Source: UBA10649 sp963755335
GTDB taxonomy: Bacteria > Actinomycetota > Actinomycetes > S36-B12
Reading direction: 5' to 3'
Length of the DNA stretch: 64,000 bases
Assembly: GCA_963755335.1 (NCBI GenBank)
Contig: CAVWJW010000008.1
Coordinates: 744,001-808,000 of the forward strand
Under the pieces are notes generated by a model. That model worked only from the letters and a program-made list of their open reading frames with translations. It had not been told where the DNA came from and did not search any database. Of the stretch, positions 26,042 through 34,690 are shown piece after piece; position 1 is the first letter of the stretch; each line of letters starts with the position of its first letter. A program made the translations under genes and the position numbers.

Positions 26042-27120
26042 GTGAAGCGCATCAGCACGATCGTCACCTTCTCGGTCGCCTGCATGGTGGCCATGGCCGG
26101 CCTCGGCCTCCGTCCTGCGGCGGCACAGGTGACGACCGACGTCTACGTGGTCGCCACCGGCGACATCGCCTGCGATCCCTCGCCCAAGGTTGGCGGGACG
26201 GCTCCGGACCCCTACTACTACGCCGCCTACAACAGCGGCAATCGCACCAAGGACGGCTGTCGACAGAAGGCCGTCGGCGACGCGGCGATCGCAGCCAAGC
26301 CCGACCAGTTCTGGGCTCTGGGCGACAACCAGTACTTCGACGGCACGTACGCCAAGTACATGGAGGCGTACGACAAGGCCTTCGGTCTGTTGAAGGCCAT
26401 CACCAGGCCGATCCCCGGGAATCACGAGTGGAAGGACATCCCCGCAGGTTTCGGCACTTCACGTACTTCGGCGCGGCCTCTCATCCCGAGACGAACGGCA
26501 CCTACAGCTTCGACGCGGGCGACTGGCACGTGATTGCGATCAACGACAACGCGTGCGACGTCAGCCATTCCTGCGGACCCGGCAGGGCCATGGCGACCTG
26601 GATCGCGCGCGACATGGCGGCGAATCAGAAGCCGTGCACCACCGCGATGTGGCATCACCCGCTGTGGTCGCTGGGGGAGGCGCACAAGGGCGGATACGGC
26701 GGGCTTGTACCGGTGTGGCACCAGCTTCACGACCTCGATGTCGACGTGGTGATCACTGGGCACGACCACAACTACGTACGAACGGTGCCGCTCGGCAAGA
26801 CAACTGTTGACCTGACTGACTCGTCGAAGGTGTCACCGCCCACCCTCGACCCGAACGGCATGGTCGAGTTCGTCATCGGGACGCGCGGGCGCCGACGGCG
26901 GACCAAAGCGCCAGGCGGCCTCACGCGCCGCGAGGTCGAGGTACTGCGCCTAGCGGCGAGGGGCCTGACGACGCAGGCGATCGCCGATGAACTCGTCATC
27001 TCGCCCAAGACGGTCGACCACCATGTCCAGCACATCTACACGAAGATCGGTGTGTCGACGAGGGCGGCTGCGGCGCTCTGGGCCATGCAGAACTCCGTGC
27101 TGCCGACAGCCTCAGCCTGA
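26042..27120 (+). pseudogene. Secreted calcineurin-like phosphoesterase, frameshifted and fused to LuxR HTH
   Basis: GTG 26042 starts a signal peptide (VKRISTIVTFSVACMVAMAG). The first frame has VATGDIACD, WALGDNQYFDG and PIPGNHEW; the frame is lost near 26446-26453. The next frame continues HFTYFGAASHPETNGTYSFD, AMWHHPLWS and VVITGHDHNYVR, the remaining metal ligands. One missing base restores 360 codons. After VEFVIGT the phosphoesterase ends early, and the same frame continues as LTRREVEVLRLAARGLTTQ and ISPKTVDHHVQHIYTKIG, a LuxR-type helix-turn-helix. So a 3'-truncated phosphoesterase is joined to the tail of a regulator gene. Confidence 0.82.
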
Positions 27121-27230
27121 CGGCCCAAGATAGGGAGTTCACCCGATGCCGGCCGGGCCTGCCGGACCACAGACTTGCTCCAACTTCGGCACCGACCAGC
27201 GGTGCCGGGACATTCGGAGGGAGCAGGGCC

Positions 27231-27503
27231 ATGATCCTGGCAACGACCACAGTCGAGGACTACGAGCGGTTCGCGGAGATCTTCTCGACCAAGGGCGCGG
27301 ACAAGCGCCGCGAGCACGGCTCCAAGGGCGCCACCGTCTTCCACGATCCGAACCAGAGCGATCGCGTATGGGTGATCTTCGACTGGGATGACGAGGGCTG
27401 GCAGAGCTTCGTCTCCGACCCCACCGTCCCGCCGATCATGCAGGAGGCCGGGCACAAGAGCCGGCCGCAGCCGGCCGAGCTCGGCGGCATGTACGACGCC
27501 TAG
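27231..27503 (+). CDS. Small dimeric alpha/beta-barrel-like protein
   Basis: 90 residues from ATG 27231 with a GGAGGGAG site at about 27217. It opens MILATTTVEDYERFAEIFST and has FHDPNQSDRVWVIFDWDDEG, the beta-alpha-beta pattern of ABM-like proteins. No catalytic residues recognised. A strong hairpin follows the stop. Confidence 0.72.
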   Translation: MILATTTVEDYERFAEIFSTKGADKRREHGSKGATVFHDPNQSDRVWVIFDWDDEGWQSFVSDPTVPPIMQEAGHKSRPQPAELGGMYDA

Positions 27504-27514
27504 CCGCTCCGAAG

Positions 27515-27558
27515 AACGGAGGAGGACCCGAGCCGCGGGGGCCGGGTCCTCCTCCGTT
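27515..27558. terminator. Bidirectional terminator hairpin
   Basis: AACGGAGGAGGACCCG at 27515-27530 is inverted at 27543-27558, a perfect 16-bp stem with a 12-nt loop and flanking TTT and AAG. It sits between the convergent genes ending at 27503 and 27572. Confidence 0.85.
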
Positions 27559-27571
27559 TCGTGCAGGCTGT

Positions 27572-27931
27572 CTAGCCCGAGAAGTTCGGATTGCGGATGA
27601 AGCCGACGATCGAACCCATGGGAGTGCGGACGGAACCGGTCACGATGCCGTCGCCCACGTCGGACGCCTCGACGTGCACGACGGCGCCGTTGCCGATCGC
27701 CTGCTTCATCGCCTCGGCGACGTCGTCGACACCCCAGTAGACAAGGGCGCCGTCAGCGGTGTCGGCGTCGGGAAGAAGCCCGAGCTCGTAGCCACCGACC
27801 TCGTAGCCCACGTAGAACGGCTGGTCGAAGTACGGCTCCTTACCGAGGAAATCGGTCCACCACGCCTTGGCCGCGGCCAGGGCCGGCGATGGGTAGATGA
27901 CGGTGCGCAGTCCGTGCATAGCCAGTTCCAC
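27572..27931 (-). CDS. VOC (glyoxalase) family protein
   Basis: 119 residues (ATG 27931; ATG 27919 is an in-frame alternative, MHGLRTVIYPSPAL). One vicinal-oxygen-chelate module: LAAAKAWWTDFLGKEPYFDQ, GYEVGGYELGLLPD, VYWGVDDVAEAM and the closing RTPMGSIVGFIRNPNF. Acid and histidine positions do not show a full metal triad, so it may be a binding or bleomycin-resistance-like protein. It is near the sugar-acid operon but separated by its own start region. Confidence 0.86.
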   Translation of the reverse strand: MELAMHGLRTVIYPSPALAAAKAWWTDFLGKEPYFDQPFYVGYEVGGYELGLLPDADTADGALVYWGVDDVAEAMKQAIGNGAVVHVEASDVGDGIVTGSVRTPMGSIVGFIRNPNFSG

Positions 27932-27940
27932 TCGTCGACC

Positions 27941-28873
27941 TTAACGCGATTCGCCTACCGCAACAGCGCCCTGGAGGGCTGCGAAGAGTTCATCGACCTG
28001 GCGGACGACTGCGTCCGTCAAGTGGAACCCGACCGGGCCGCGAACGGCCGTGTTCGCGAAGACGCCCTGGCGTTTCAGGAGGTGCTTCTCCACGGCCAGG
28101 AAGCTGTCGAGCTCGGTCTGCAGCGACACCAGTTCCACGAGCGTCAGGTTGACGCGCTGGACGGCGCCGGCGTCGTCGAGCTGAAGCGCCTTCCACAGCG
28201 CCACGATCGCCCAGCAGATATCGGCCCCTGGCATGGTCCCCACGATGCCTCGGCGGTAGCTGTCGACGAGCGCGACCCCGCCGGTGCCTTCGAGGATGCG
28301 CGCCTGGCCTGACGTCGCAGCGAGGAGTTCGCTGACTCGCGGTCCGATCGGCGGCGCTTCGGGCTTGAAGATCGCTCGATCCGGGAACTCCTGAGCGATC
28401 CGCGCCTGCATGGCGATCGAGAGTGGCTGGCCGACATAGCCGCTGGCGTCCTGGACGACGACCGGAAGGTCGACGGCGTCGAAGATCGCCGAGTAGTACG
28501 CGAACTTCTCGTCGTCATCCACAGCCGTGGCGAGCGGGGGGATGGCCATGAGGGCGGTGGCACCGGCGTCGGCTGCGCGTCGGGCACGCTGGACGGCGAC
28601 GTGCGTGCTTTCCGCCCCGACGCTCATCACACTCTGTGCGCCGAGTTCGAGAGCGATCGTGCACGCCAGACGCTGGACCGCGGCGACCTCGGCGTCGTCG
28701 AGCCGCAGGATCTCGGACACCATTCCCATGACGATGCCATCGGCCCCCTGCTCGAGGATCCAGCGAATCTCCTTTGCCAGCACCCCCAGGTCGATCTCGC
28801 CGTCTTCGTGGAACGGCGTCTGGAAGACCGGCAGCACTCCATGGACGGCGGGGACCGCCAGACGGCTCGTCAT
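27941..28873 (-). CDS. DapA-family lyase, probable keto-deoxy sugar-acid dehydratase
   Basis: 310 residues from ATG 28873 (GTG 28879 possible). TIM barrel of the DHDPS/NAL family: GVLPVFQTPFHEDGEID at the start, Schiff-base lysine in AIFKPEAPP (about residue 170), and VVVQDASGYVG. In place of the DapA GTTGE loop it has VSEILRL, as in 2-keto-3-deoxy-L-arabonate dehydratases. With the adjacent dehydrogenase, IlvD dehydratase and semialdehyde dehydrogenase it most likely converts a 2-keto-3-deoxypentonate to 2-oxoglutarate semialdehyde. Last gene of the iclR-side operon. Confidence 0.87.
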   Translation of the reverse strand: MTSRLAVPAVHGVLPVFQTPFHEDGEIDLGVLAKEIRWILEQGADGIVMGMVSEILRLDDAEVAAVQRLACTIALELGAQSVMSVGAESTHVAVQRARRAADAGATALMAIPPLATAVDDDEKFAYYSAIFDAVDLPVVVQDASGYVGQPLSIAMQARIAQEFPDRAIFKPEAPPIGPRVSELLAATSGQARILEGTGGVALVDSYRRGIVGTMPGADICWAIVALWKALQLDDAGAVQRVNLTLVELVSLQTELDSFLAVEKHLLKRQGVFANTAVRGPVGFHLTDAVVRQVDELFAALQGAVAVGESR

Positions 28874-28880
28874 GTGCACG

Positions 28881-29879
28881 TCACGAGATCTCGAGCAGGA
28901 CCTTGCCGCGCACGCCGTCAGATCGACGCAAAGTGGCGACGGCCGACTGCCACTCGACGAGCGGGTAGCGATGGGTGATCAGGAAGTCGAGCGACACCTC
29001 ACCCGCGTTGAGGAGGTCGACGACGGCCGCCCAAGCCTTGGTCGTGTAGCTGAAACTGCCGATGATGGTGACGTCCCCGTTGACGATGTCGTCGACGGGG
29101 ATTCGTGCCATCTCACCCGTGCCGGCCAGGCCCAGAAGGACCACGGTTCCGCCGCGACCCGTGGCAGCGACGGCGGTCTCGACGGCAGCGGTGGCGCCGG
29201 CGGCCTCGATGATCAGGTCGTAACCGGACTCGATCTGCGAAGCATCGGTGAAGAACGCGTCGACTCCGGCAGCCGTGGCAAGCGGCTGCTGCGCTGAACG
29301 CGCTCCGAGCAGGTGCACCGAGGCGGGCCTCCAGAGGCGCAGCAGGCACGCGGCGATGAGGCCGACAGTGCCGTCACCGACCACCAGAACGCGTGCGCCG
29401 GGTTGGGGATTCGCTCGGTCGATGGCGCGATACACGACCGCGGCCGGCTCGACCAGGACACCGGATTCGAAGGACACCGTGGGTTCGAGGGCATGAACGA
29501 GCTGAGCGGGAACGGTGATGAGTTCCGCCGCCGCACCCGGCCGGGTGAAGCCGACCTCGTCGTAGACGTGGCAGCGGTTGGTGTTGCCGGCTGCGCACTC
29601 CGGGCAGACACCGCAGGGGACGATCCCTTCGACGACGACGCGAGCCCCGACCGGCGGCGAGTCGGATGCTGCCTGAACCACGACTCCGGACCATTCGTGC
29701 CCGAGCGTCAGCGGCATCCGGACGTACGCCTGGTCGATGCTGCCGTCGATGATCTCCAGATCCGTTCCGCACATCCCCACGAGCCGTGGCTGGACCAGGA
29801 CTTCGCCGTCGTTGGGTGTGGGCTCGGGCAGCTCGGCCAGCAGGACCGCCTGCGGTGCCGTCACGACGAGGGCCCTCAT
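28881..29879 (-). CDS. Zinc-dependent MDR alcohol dehydrogenase, probable sugar dehydrogenase
   Basis: 332 residues. Catalytic zinc residues C in GMCGTD and H-E in LGHEW, structural zinc knot CGVCPECAAGNTNRC, and NAD(P)-binding VVGDGTVGLIAA. It belongs to the sorbitol/threonine dehydrogenase branch. Position between iclR and the DapA-like gene, with overlap of four bases to iclR, suggests it oxidises the imported sugar to a lactone for the SMP-30 lactonase of the divergent operon. The exact sugar is not decided by sequence. Confidence 0.9.
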   Translation of the reverse strand: MRALVVTAPQAVLLAELPEPTPNDGEVLVQPRLVGMCGTDLEIIDGSIDQAYVRMPLTLGHEWSGVVVQAASDSPPVGARVVVEGIVPCGVCPECAAGNTNRCHVYDEVGFTRPGAAAELITVPAQLVHALEPTVSFESGVLVEPAAVVYRAIDRANPQPGARVLVVGDGTVGLIAACLLRLWRPASVHLLGARSAQQPLATAAGVDAFFTDASQIESGYDLIIEAAGATAAVETAVAATGRGGTVVLLGLAGTGEMARIPVDDIVNGDVTIIGSFSYTTKAWAAVVDLLNAGEVSLDFLITHRYPLVEWQSAVATLRRSDGVRGKVLLEIS

Positions 29880-30700
29880 GAGTCTCCTTCGGGAGTGTCG
29901 GTGGTCGTGACTCGCCCACCGAGCCGCTGGGTGATGTGGTCGGCCGCCGAGCGGACGTGCGAGCCGAGGTCGTGCACGGCCTTCTCGGACAGGTCTCGCT
30001 TGATGCCGGTGGCGCTGATGGTGCCTGCGCAGGCGCCGGTGTGGTCGAAGAACGCCGCCCCCACGCAGAAGACCCCCTCGAAGTCCTCTTCGTCGTCGAC
30101 CGCGTAGCCGCGCTGACGGACCAGGGCGAGGTCGTCGAAGAGGCCCTGCAGTGTCGTGATGGTGTTGGGCGTGCGCCGCGGCATCCCGGTCTCGGCGATG
30201 ATCGCCGCGACCTCACGATCGGTGAGGGCCGCGAGGATCGCCTTGCCAGCACTGCTCACGTGGGGGAGTTCGGGGACGCCGAGCGGTGCGTGGAAGCGGA
30301 TCGCCCCCGGAGCGTCGACGCGCTCGATGAACAGAGGTCGGCCCGCTTCATTGACGGCGGCCCGGATCGTCAGCCCCGTCCGAGCGTTCAGGTCATGGAG
30401 GACCGGTTGGCAGATGGAGGCCAGCGGGAGGCCGCTGGCGGAGATGTCGCCGAGGCGGACGAGGGCCAGCCCGAGCTGATAGCGGGTCCCCGGCTCGGAG
30501 ACGCGCAGGTAGTTGAAGTCGAGGAGGGTACGGGCCAGCGAGAACGTGGAGCTCTTGGACGCTCCCAGGGCTCGAGCGAGCTCGCTGACGGTCATTCCCT
30601 CAGTCGGTCCGCTGGCGATGAGGTCGACCAGGCGTAGCGCCTTCTGAAGGCTGCCCACCGTGTACCGCCCGCGTGTGGCGACGGCCTCAGTGTTCGTCAT
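29876..30700 (-). CDS. IclR-family regulator of the sugar operon
   Basis: 274 residues. N-terminal winged helix: LQKALRLVDLIASGPTEGMT, VSELARALGASKSSTFSLAR (recognition region). C-terminal IclR effector domain: LTIRAAVNEAGRPLFIERVD, SSAGKAILAAL, and a late GYAVDDEEDFEGVFCVGAAF. It is the first gene of the leftward operon and divergent from the M24-like gene. A 17-bp palindrome lies over its own start and a second before the divergent gene. Confidence 0.93.
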   Translation of the reverse strand: MTNTEAVATRGRYTVGSLQKALRLVDLIASGPTEGMTVSELARALGASKSSTFSLARTLLDFNYLRVSEPGTRYQLGLALVRLGDISASGLPLASICQPVLHDLNARTGLTIRAAVNEAGRPLFIERVDAPGAIRFHAPLGVPELPHVSSAGKAILAALTDREVAAIIAETGMPRRTPNTITTLQGLFDDLALVRQRGYAVDDEEDFEGVFCVGAAFFDHTGACAGTISATGIKRDLSEKAVHDLGSHVRSAADHITQRLGGRVTTTDTPEGDS

Positions 30701-30708
30701 AGCCGAAC
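30692..30708. promoter_or_regulatory. IclR operator 1, over iclR start
   Basis: GTTCGT-CATAG-CCGAAC, a 17-base near-palindrome with one mismatch, covers the iclR start codon. It has the same arms and spacing as the site at 30830-30846. Confidence 0.6.
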
Positions 30709-30779
30709 ACTAGAGCAGAGTTATTCACTAAGGCGAGTCCTCCCTAAGGAACAATCGTGTTACAAACGTGACAACTCTC

Positions 30780-30785
30780 TTGACA
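30780..30785 (+). promoter_or_regulatory. Perfect -35 box for the rightward sugar operon
   Basis: TTGACA at 30780-30785; a GTTCGG half-site follows at 30791-30796. The -10 at the right distance is poor (CTTTGC at 30803-30808), as might be expected for an activated promoter. Confidence 0.4.
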
Positions 30786-30829
30786 CTCTAGTTCGGCCGC
30801 TGCTTTGCTGCGCTGCATATCCGATCAAC

Positions 30830-30846
30830 GTTCGGTAATGCCGAAC
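30830..30846. promoter_or_regulatory. IclR operator 2, before rightward operon
   Basis: GTTCGG-TAATG-CCGAAC is a perfect 6-5-6 palindrome 13 bases before GTG 30859. Together with the site at the iclR start it suggests coordinated control of both divergent operons. Confidence 0.68.
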
Positions 30847-30858
30847 AAAGGTGGTGCG

Positions 30859-31977
30859 GTGCTCGATCTGAATCCGGTGGCGCTCGGCCGCGTCCGCGGC
30901 GTGCTGGCGCGCACGGGACTCTCCGGTGCGGTGCTGACGACGCCCGGCATGGTGGCCTGGGCGACGGATGGCCTGAACTCGCCGATCGACCGATCGGCCG
31001 GGACCGACGTGGTGTGGGTCGCCATCGGGACCGACTCGGTCGCGATCGTCACCACCAACGTCGAAGGCCCGCGACTGGCAGCCGAGTCCGAGCCAGACGG
31101 CGCGTGCCCGATCGTCACCGCTCCCTGGTGGGACGCCGACGCCATGGTCGCTGCGGCCGTGGGTTCACTGGGCTGCGACCGCGCCGACGTCGGAGCGGAC
31201 GGTCACGGGGGATTCGCTCAGGACCTGACGGTAGTGCTCACGGCCCAGCGGATGCACCTGACGGAGGACCAGCGCCGGTCGCTCGGCGTCCTCGGCCTCG
31301 AGTCGGCGGGCGCCGTCGAGTCGGCCCTGCGGACCTGGCGCCCGGGCGAAACGGATCGGGACATCGCGGCGCGGATCGCCGCGGCAGTGGAGGCCTTCGG
31401 CGGCCAATGCCCCGTGCTCCTCGTCGGAGGTGACCAGCGGGTCCGCCGCTTCCGCCATCCGGTGGCCATCGGCGCGCCCGTGGAGGAACTCGTGATGGCT
31501 GTTCTGGTCGCCTCACGTGGCGGGCAGCACGTCGCGCTTACCCGCTTCGCCGCCAAGGGGCCTGTGGATCAGGGTCTGCAGGCCGACCTCGAGGTGGCCC
31601 GATCCATCCAGCACGACGTGCTCAGCGCCTGCACACCGGACGCGACGCTCGGACGGGTCATGACCCGACTGGCGGACTCGTACGCACGTCGTGGACACCC
31701 GGATGTCTGGCGCGATCACTACCAGGGCGGTCCGATCGGCTACGCCCAGCGTGAGTGCGAGATCGCGCCCGTGCAGGCAGACAGCCCCTGGTGGGACCTG
31801 ACTCTGCCGGAGGGATCTGCGGTGGCGTTCAATCCCAGTTTGGCCGGCGGCGCAAAGGACGAGGACACCTTCGTGCTCACGGCGGACGGTCCGCGTTGGA
31901 TCACCCGGACCCCCGACTGGCCCACCACCACTGACACGCCCTTCCCCCGTCCCATCGTGCTCGACATAGAGAACTGA
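30859..31977 (+). CDS. M24 (creatinase/aminopeptidase)-fold protein, metal ligands apparently lost
   Basis: 372 residues from GTG 30859, which has AAAGGTGG just upstream; ATG 30838 lies inside the palindrome. The N-terminal creatinase-like domain (GVLARTGLSGAVLTTPGMVA) and C-terminal pita-bread domain are present, ending HYQGGPIGYAQRECEI and GSAVAFNPSLAGGAKDEDT. The two aspartate ligands expected in the D-x-G...D strand are missing (VLVASRGGQHVALTRFAA), so peptidase action is doubtful. First gene of the sugar operon; its substrate may be a sugar-linked compound. Confidence 0.8.
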   Translation: MLDLNPVALGRVRGVLARTGLSGAVLTTPGMVAWATDGLNSPIDRSAGTDVVWVAIGTDSVAIVTTNVEGPRLAAESEPDGACPIVTAPWWDADAMVAAAVGSLGCDRADVGADGHGGFAQDLTVVLTAQRMHLTEDQRRSLGVLGLESAGAVESALRTWRPGETDRDIAARIAAAVEAFGGQCPVLLVGGDQRVRRFRHPVAIGAPVEELVMAVLVASRGGQHVALTRFAAKGPVDQGLQADLEVARSIQHDVLSACTPDATLGRVMTRLADSYARRGHPDVWRDHYQGGPIGYAQRECEIAPVQADSPWWDLTLPEGSAVAFNPSLAGGAKDEDTFVLTADGPRWITRTPDWPTTTDTPFPRPIVLDIEN

Positions 31978-31986
31978 GAGGGCCCC

Positions 31987-32943
31987 ATGCTCGCTGACTC
32001 GATCCTCGTCGCCGCAGGGATTCCGGCCGAGGCGCTCACGCCGGCCAGCGCACTGACGTTTCCCGATGGCGCCCAGTACCGGATCGAGATCCCTTCCGTC
32101 GAGGGGCCGGATGTACTCCGCGCGGTTCTCGACGAGGCAGACCAGCGCGGCGTGACCGTCAACCGCGTCTCCCAGGGCAGCGGGGCCATGCTGCACTCGA
32201 CGGAGGAGCTGCGCGAGATGTCCGTCATCGCCGCGGACGCAGGAATCGAGGTCTCGCTGTTCGTCGGGCCTCGCGAGGAATGGGGCGTGTCAGCGATGTC
32301 ACGCGCTGCCGATGGCGGCGCGCTGGCGGGTGGGATACGAGGGCTGCGGCAACTGCGATACGCGGTCGAGGATGTCCTGCGCGCCCTTGAGTGCGGAATC
32401 AGAGGTTTCCTCGTCGCCGACATCGGTCTGCTGAAAGTCCTGGCCGACGCTCAGGGACGGGGCGAGATCCCCGCCGAGACCGTCTGGAAGATGTCGGTTC
32501 TGGCCGCTCCGTCCAATCCTGCAGCGATCGCTGTCCTGAGCGACCTGGGCGCCGACACGATCAACCTGCCCACCGACCTCACGCTTGCCGAACTGGCCGA
32601 GATGCGGGCGGCGACGCCGCTGCCCCTTGATCTCTACGTCGAGGCACCGGACGCCATGGGCGGGATCGTGCGAGGTGAGCAGATTGCCGATCTGGTGGCG
32701 GTCTCATCTCCCCTGTACGTGAAGTTCGGCCTGCGCAACTCCCGGGGGCTGTACCCGTCGGGCATGCATCTGCAGGCGGACGCCGAGATCATCGGGCGCG
32801 AGAAGGTTCGGCGCGCGCACGTCTCGCTTCAGTGGCTCGAGCGCAGCGGAGCGAGTTCGTTCAGTCCCAGCCGGGCGCTGCAGGGCTGGGGATTCCTCGG
32901 CCATGACGACATTGCGCAGCAGCGCGTGGTTCGAGGGCGATGA
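31987..32943 (+). CDS. TIM-barrel-like protein of the sugar operon (U32-peptidase-like)
   Basis: 318 residues, starting nine bases after the M24-like stop. Pattern of repeated beta/alpha units: YRIEIPSVEGPDVLRAV, VTVNRVSQGSGAM, IEVSLFVGPREEWG, IRGFLVADIGLLKVL, LGADTINLPTDLTLAEL, LPLDLYVEAPDAMGG. This looks like a (beta/alpha)8 barrel related to U32-type proteins, but I see no catalytic signature I trust. Its 3' end overlaps the dehydratase gene by 41 bases, so the two are translationally linked. Role in the pathway unknown. Confidence 0.75.
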   Translation: MLADSILVAAGIPAEALTPASALTFPDGAQYRIEIPSVEGPDVLRAVLDEADQRGVTVNRVSQGSGAMLHSTEELREMSVIAADAGIEVSLFVGPREEWGVSAMSRAADGGALAGGIRGLRQLRYAVEDVLRALECGIRGFLVADIGLLKVLADAQGRGEIPAETVWKMSVLAAPSNPAAIAVLSDLGADTINLPTDLTLAELAEMRAATPLPLDLYVEAPDAMGGIVRGEQIADLVAVSSPLYVKFGLRNSRGLYPSGMHLQADAEIIGREKVRRAHVSLQWLERSGASSFSPSRALQGWGFLGHDDIAQQRVVRGR

Positions 32944-34627
32944 CGAAGTCGCCCTGATCCACCGCGTCGCCATGCGCAATGCGGGGATCGAGATCTCCGT
33001 CGAGCACGACCGGCCCGTCATCGCCATCCTGAACTCGGCCAGCGACCTGAACCCGTGCAACCTGCCGCTGGCCGGCTACGTCGACGAGATCCGTCAGGGG
33101 ATCGCCGACGCGGGTGGGGTGGCGGTCGAGCTACCCGTCATGTCGCTGGGCGAAGACCTCATGAAGCCCACGGCCATGCTCTACCGGAACCTGCTGTCGA
33201 TCGAGGTCGAGGAGTACGTCCGCACCTACCCGATCGATGGACTGGTGCTGCTGGGCAACTGCGACAAGAGCGTCCCGGGCGCCATCATGGGCGCGATCAG
33301 CGCAGATGTGCCCTTCGTGCTCGTCACGGCCGGGCCGCGACCGGTCGGGATGTTCGAGGGGCGGCCGATCGGTACCGGCACGGACACATGGCGCGCCTGG
33401 GACGACCACAGATCCGGTCGCATGTCCGATGAGAGATGGCAGCAGTACGAGCGGTGCCTGGCGTGCGGACAGGGCGCCTGCAACACGATGGGCACCGCCT
33501 CCACGATGGCCGTCGTCTCGGAGGTGCTCGGCGTCAGCCTGCCGGGATCGGCGTCGGTGCCGACGGGCGACCCGCGGCGACTCGCGATCGCGCGAGAGTC
33601 GGGAAGCCGCGCCGTCCAGCTCGTGATCGAGGGCTCGCACCCGATGACGTCGATCACGCCGGCGGCGTTCCGCAATGCCGTGCGGGCCCTGCACGCGGTC
33701 GGGGGGTCGACGAACGCGATCATCCACCTCCTCGCCATCGCCGGCAGGAGCGGCGTCGAACTGACCCTCGACGAGATGGGCGCACTCGGCCGTGGCGTTC
33801 CGGTGATCGCCGACATCGAGCCGTCGGGCCGGCTTCTCATGCAGGACTTCGACGCTGCTGGGGGAGTGCCGGCGCTGGTTCGTGCGCTCGCTGGCGTGTT
33901 GGAGATGGAGGCGCCCACGGGCTCGGGCCGCGCTTGGAGCGTCGAGGCCGCGATCAGCGTGACCTTCGGCGGCGCCATCGTCGATCCGGCGGAGCCGCTG
34001 CACGGCGATGGCTGCTTCCGGGTGGTGCGCGGCAACCTCGCTCCGGACGGTGCGGTCATCAAGGTGTCCGCGGCATCACCCGAACTCCTGCGTCACTCGG
34101 GTCCGGCCGTCGTGTTCCACGGCTACGACGACATGCGCCGTCGCATCGACGACCCTGAACTGGCCGTCACTCCCGACAGCGTCCTCGTCCTCGTCGATGC
34201 CGGGCCGGTAGCCGTCCCCGGGATGCCCGAGTGGGGCATGATCCCGATCCCCGCGCGGTTGGCGGCGGCGGGCGTCGATGACATGGTGCGCGTCACGGAT
34301 GCGCGGATGAGCGGCACCTCCTTCGGGGCGTGCGTCCTGCATGTCTCGCCCGAGGCGGCCGTCGGTGGGCCCCTCAGCCTGGTTCGCGACGGCGACCAGA
34401 TCACGCTGGACGTCGAGGCGGGCTCGATCGTCCTCGATGTCGACGCGGACGAGCTGTCCGCGCGGCGGCGTGCGAGCGAGGGCTTCACCTCGCCCCACCT
34501 TCGCGGCTGGCCGGCTCTGTATCAGCAGCACGTGCTGCAGGCCGACCTTGGCTGCGATCTGGATTTCCTGCGGGCCCCCAGCCCGGAGTTCCGCAGGGTC
34601 GTCCCCCCGGTCATCGGGAGGTCGTAA
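32903..34627 (+). CDS. IlvD/Edd family sugar-acid dehydratase
   Basis: 574 residues. The start at 32903, inside the previous gene, is supported by the family N-terminus TLRSSAWFEGDDEVALIHR. Iron-sulfur ligands: C in SDLNPCNLPL, C in LGNCDKSVPG, and the CLACGQGACNTMGTASTM cluster segment. The C-terminus has VTDARMSGTSFGACVLHVSPE. Sequence type is that of pentonate/hexonate dehydratases (L-arabonate, D-xylonate) rather than branched-chain IlvD. It would make the 2-keto-3-deoxy acid used by the DapA-like lyase. Confidence 0.92.
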   Translation: MTTLRSSAWFEGDDEVALIHRVAMRNAGIEISVEHDRPVIAILNSASDLNPCNLPLAGYVDEIRQGIADAGGVAVELPVMSLGEDLMKPTAMLYRNLLSIEVEEYVRTYPIDGLVLLGNCDKSVPGAIMGAISADVPFVLVTAGPRPVGMFEGRPIGTGTDTWRAWDDHRSGRMSDERWQQYERCLACGQGACNTMGTASTMAVVSEVLGVSLPGSASVPTGDPRRLAIARESGSRAVQLVIEGSHPMTSITPAAFRNAVRALHAVGGSTNAIIHLLAIAGRSGVELTLDEMGALGRGVPVIADIEPSGRLLMQDFDAAGGVPALVRALAGVLEMEAPTGSGRAWSVEAAISVTFGGAIVDPAEPLHGDGCFRVVRGNLAPDGAVIKVSAASPELLRHSGPAVVFHGYDDMRRRIDDPELAVTPDSVLVLVDAGPVAVPGMPEWGMIPIPARLAAAGVDDMVRVTDARMSGTSFGACVLHVSPEAAVGGPLSLVRDGDQITLDVEAGSIVLDVDADELSARRRASEGFTSPHLRGWPALYQQHVLQADLGCDLDFLRAPSPEFRRVVPPVIGRS

Positions 34628-34690
34628 GCACGGTCGTTCCAGGGCTATCAAGCGCCGAGGCGAAACCGCCCAGGTCACTTAGGAGGAAGA

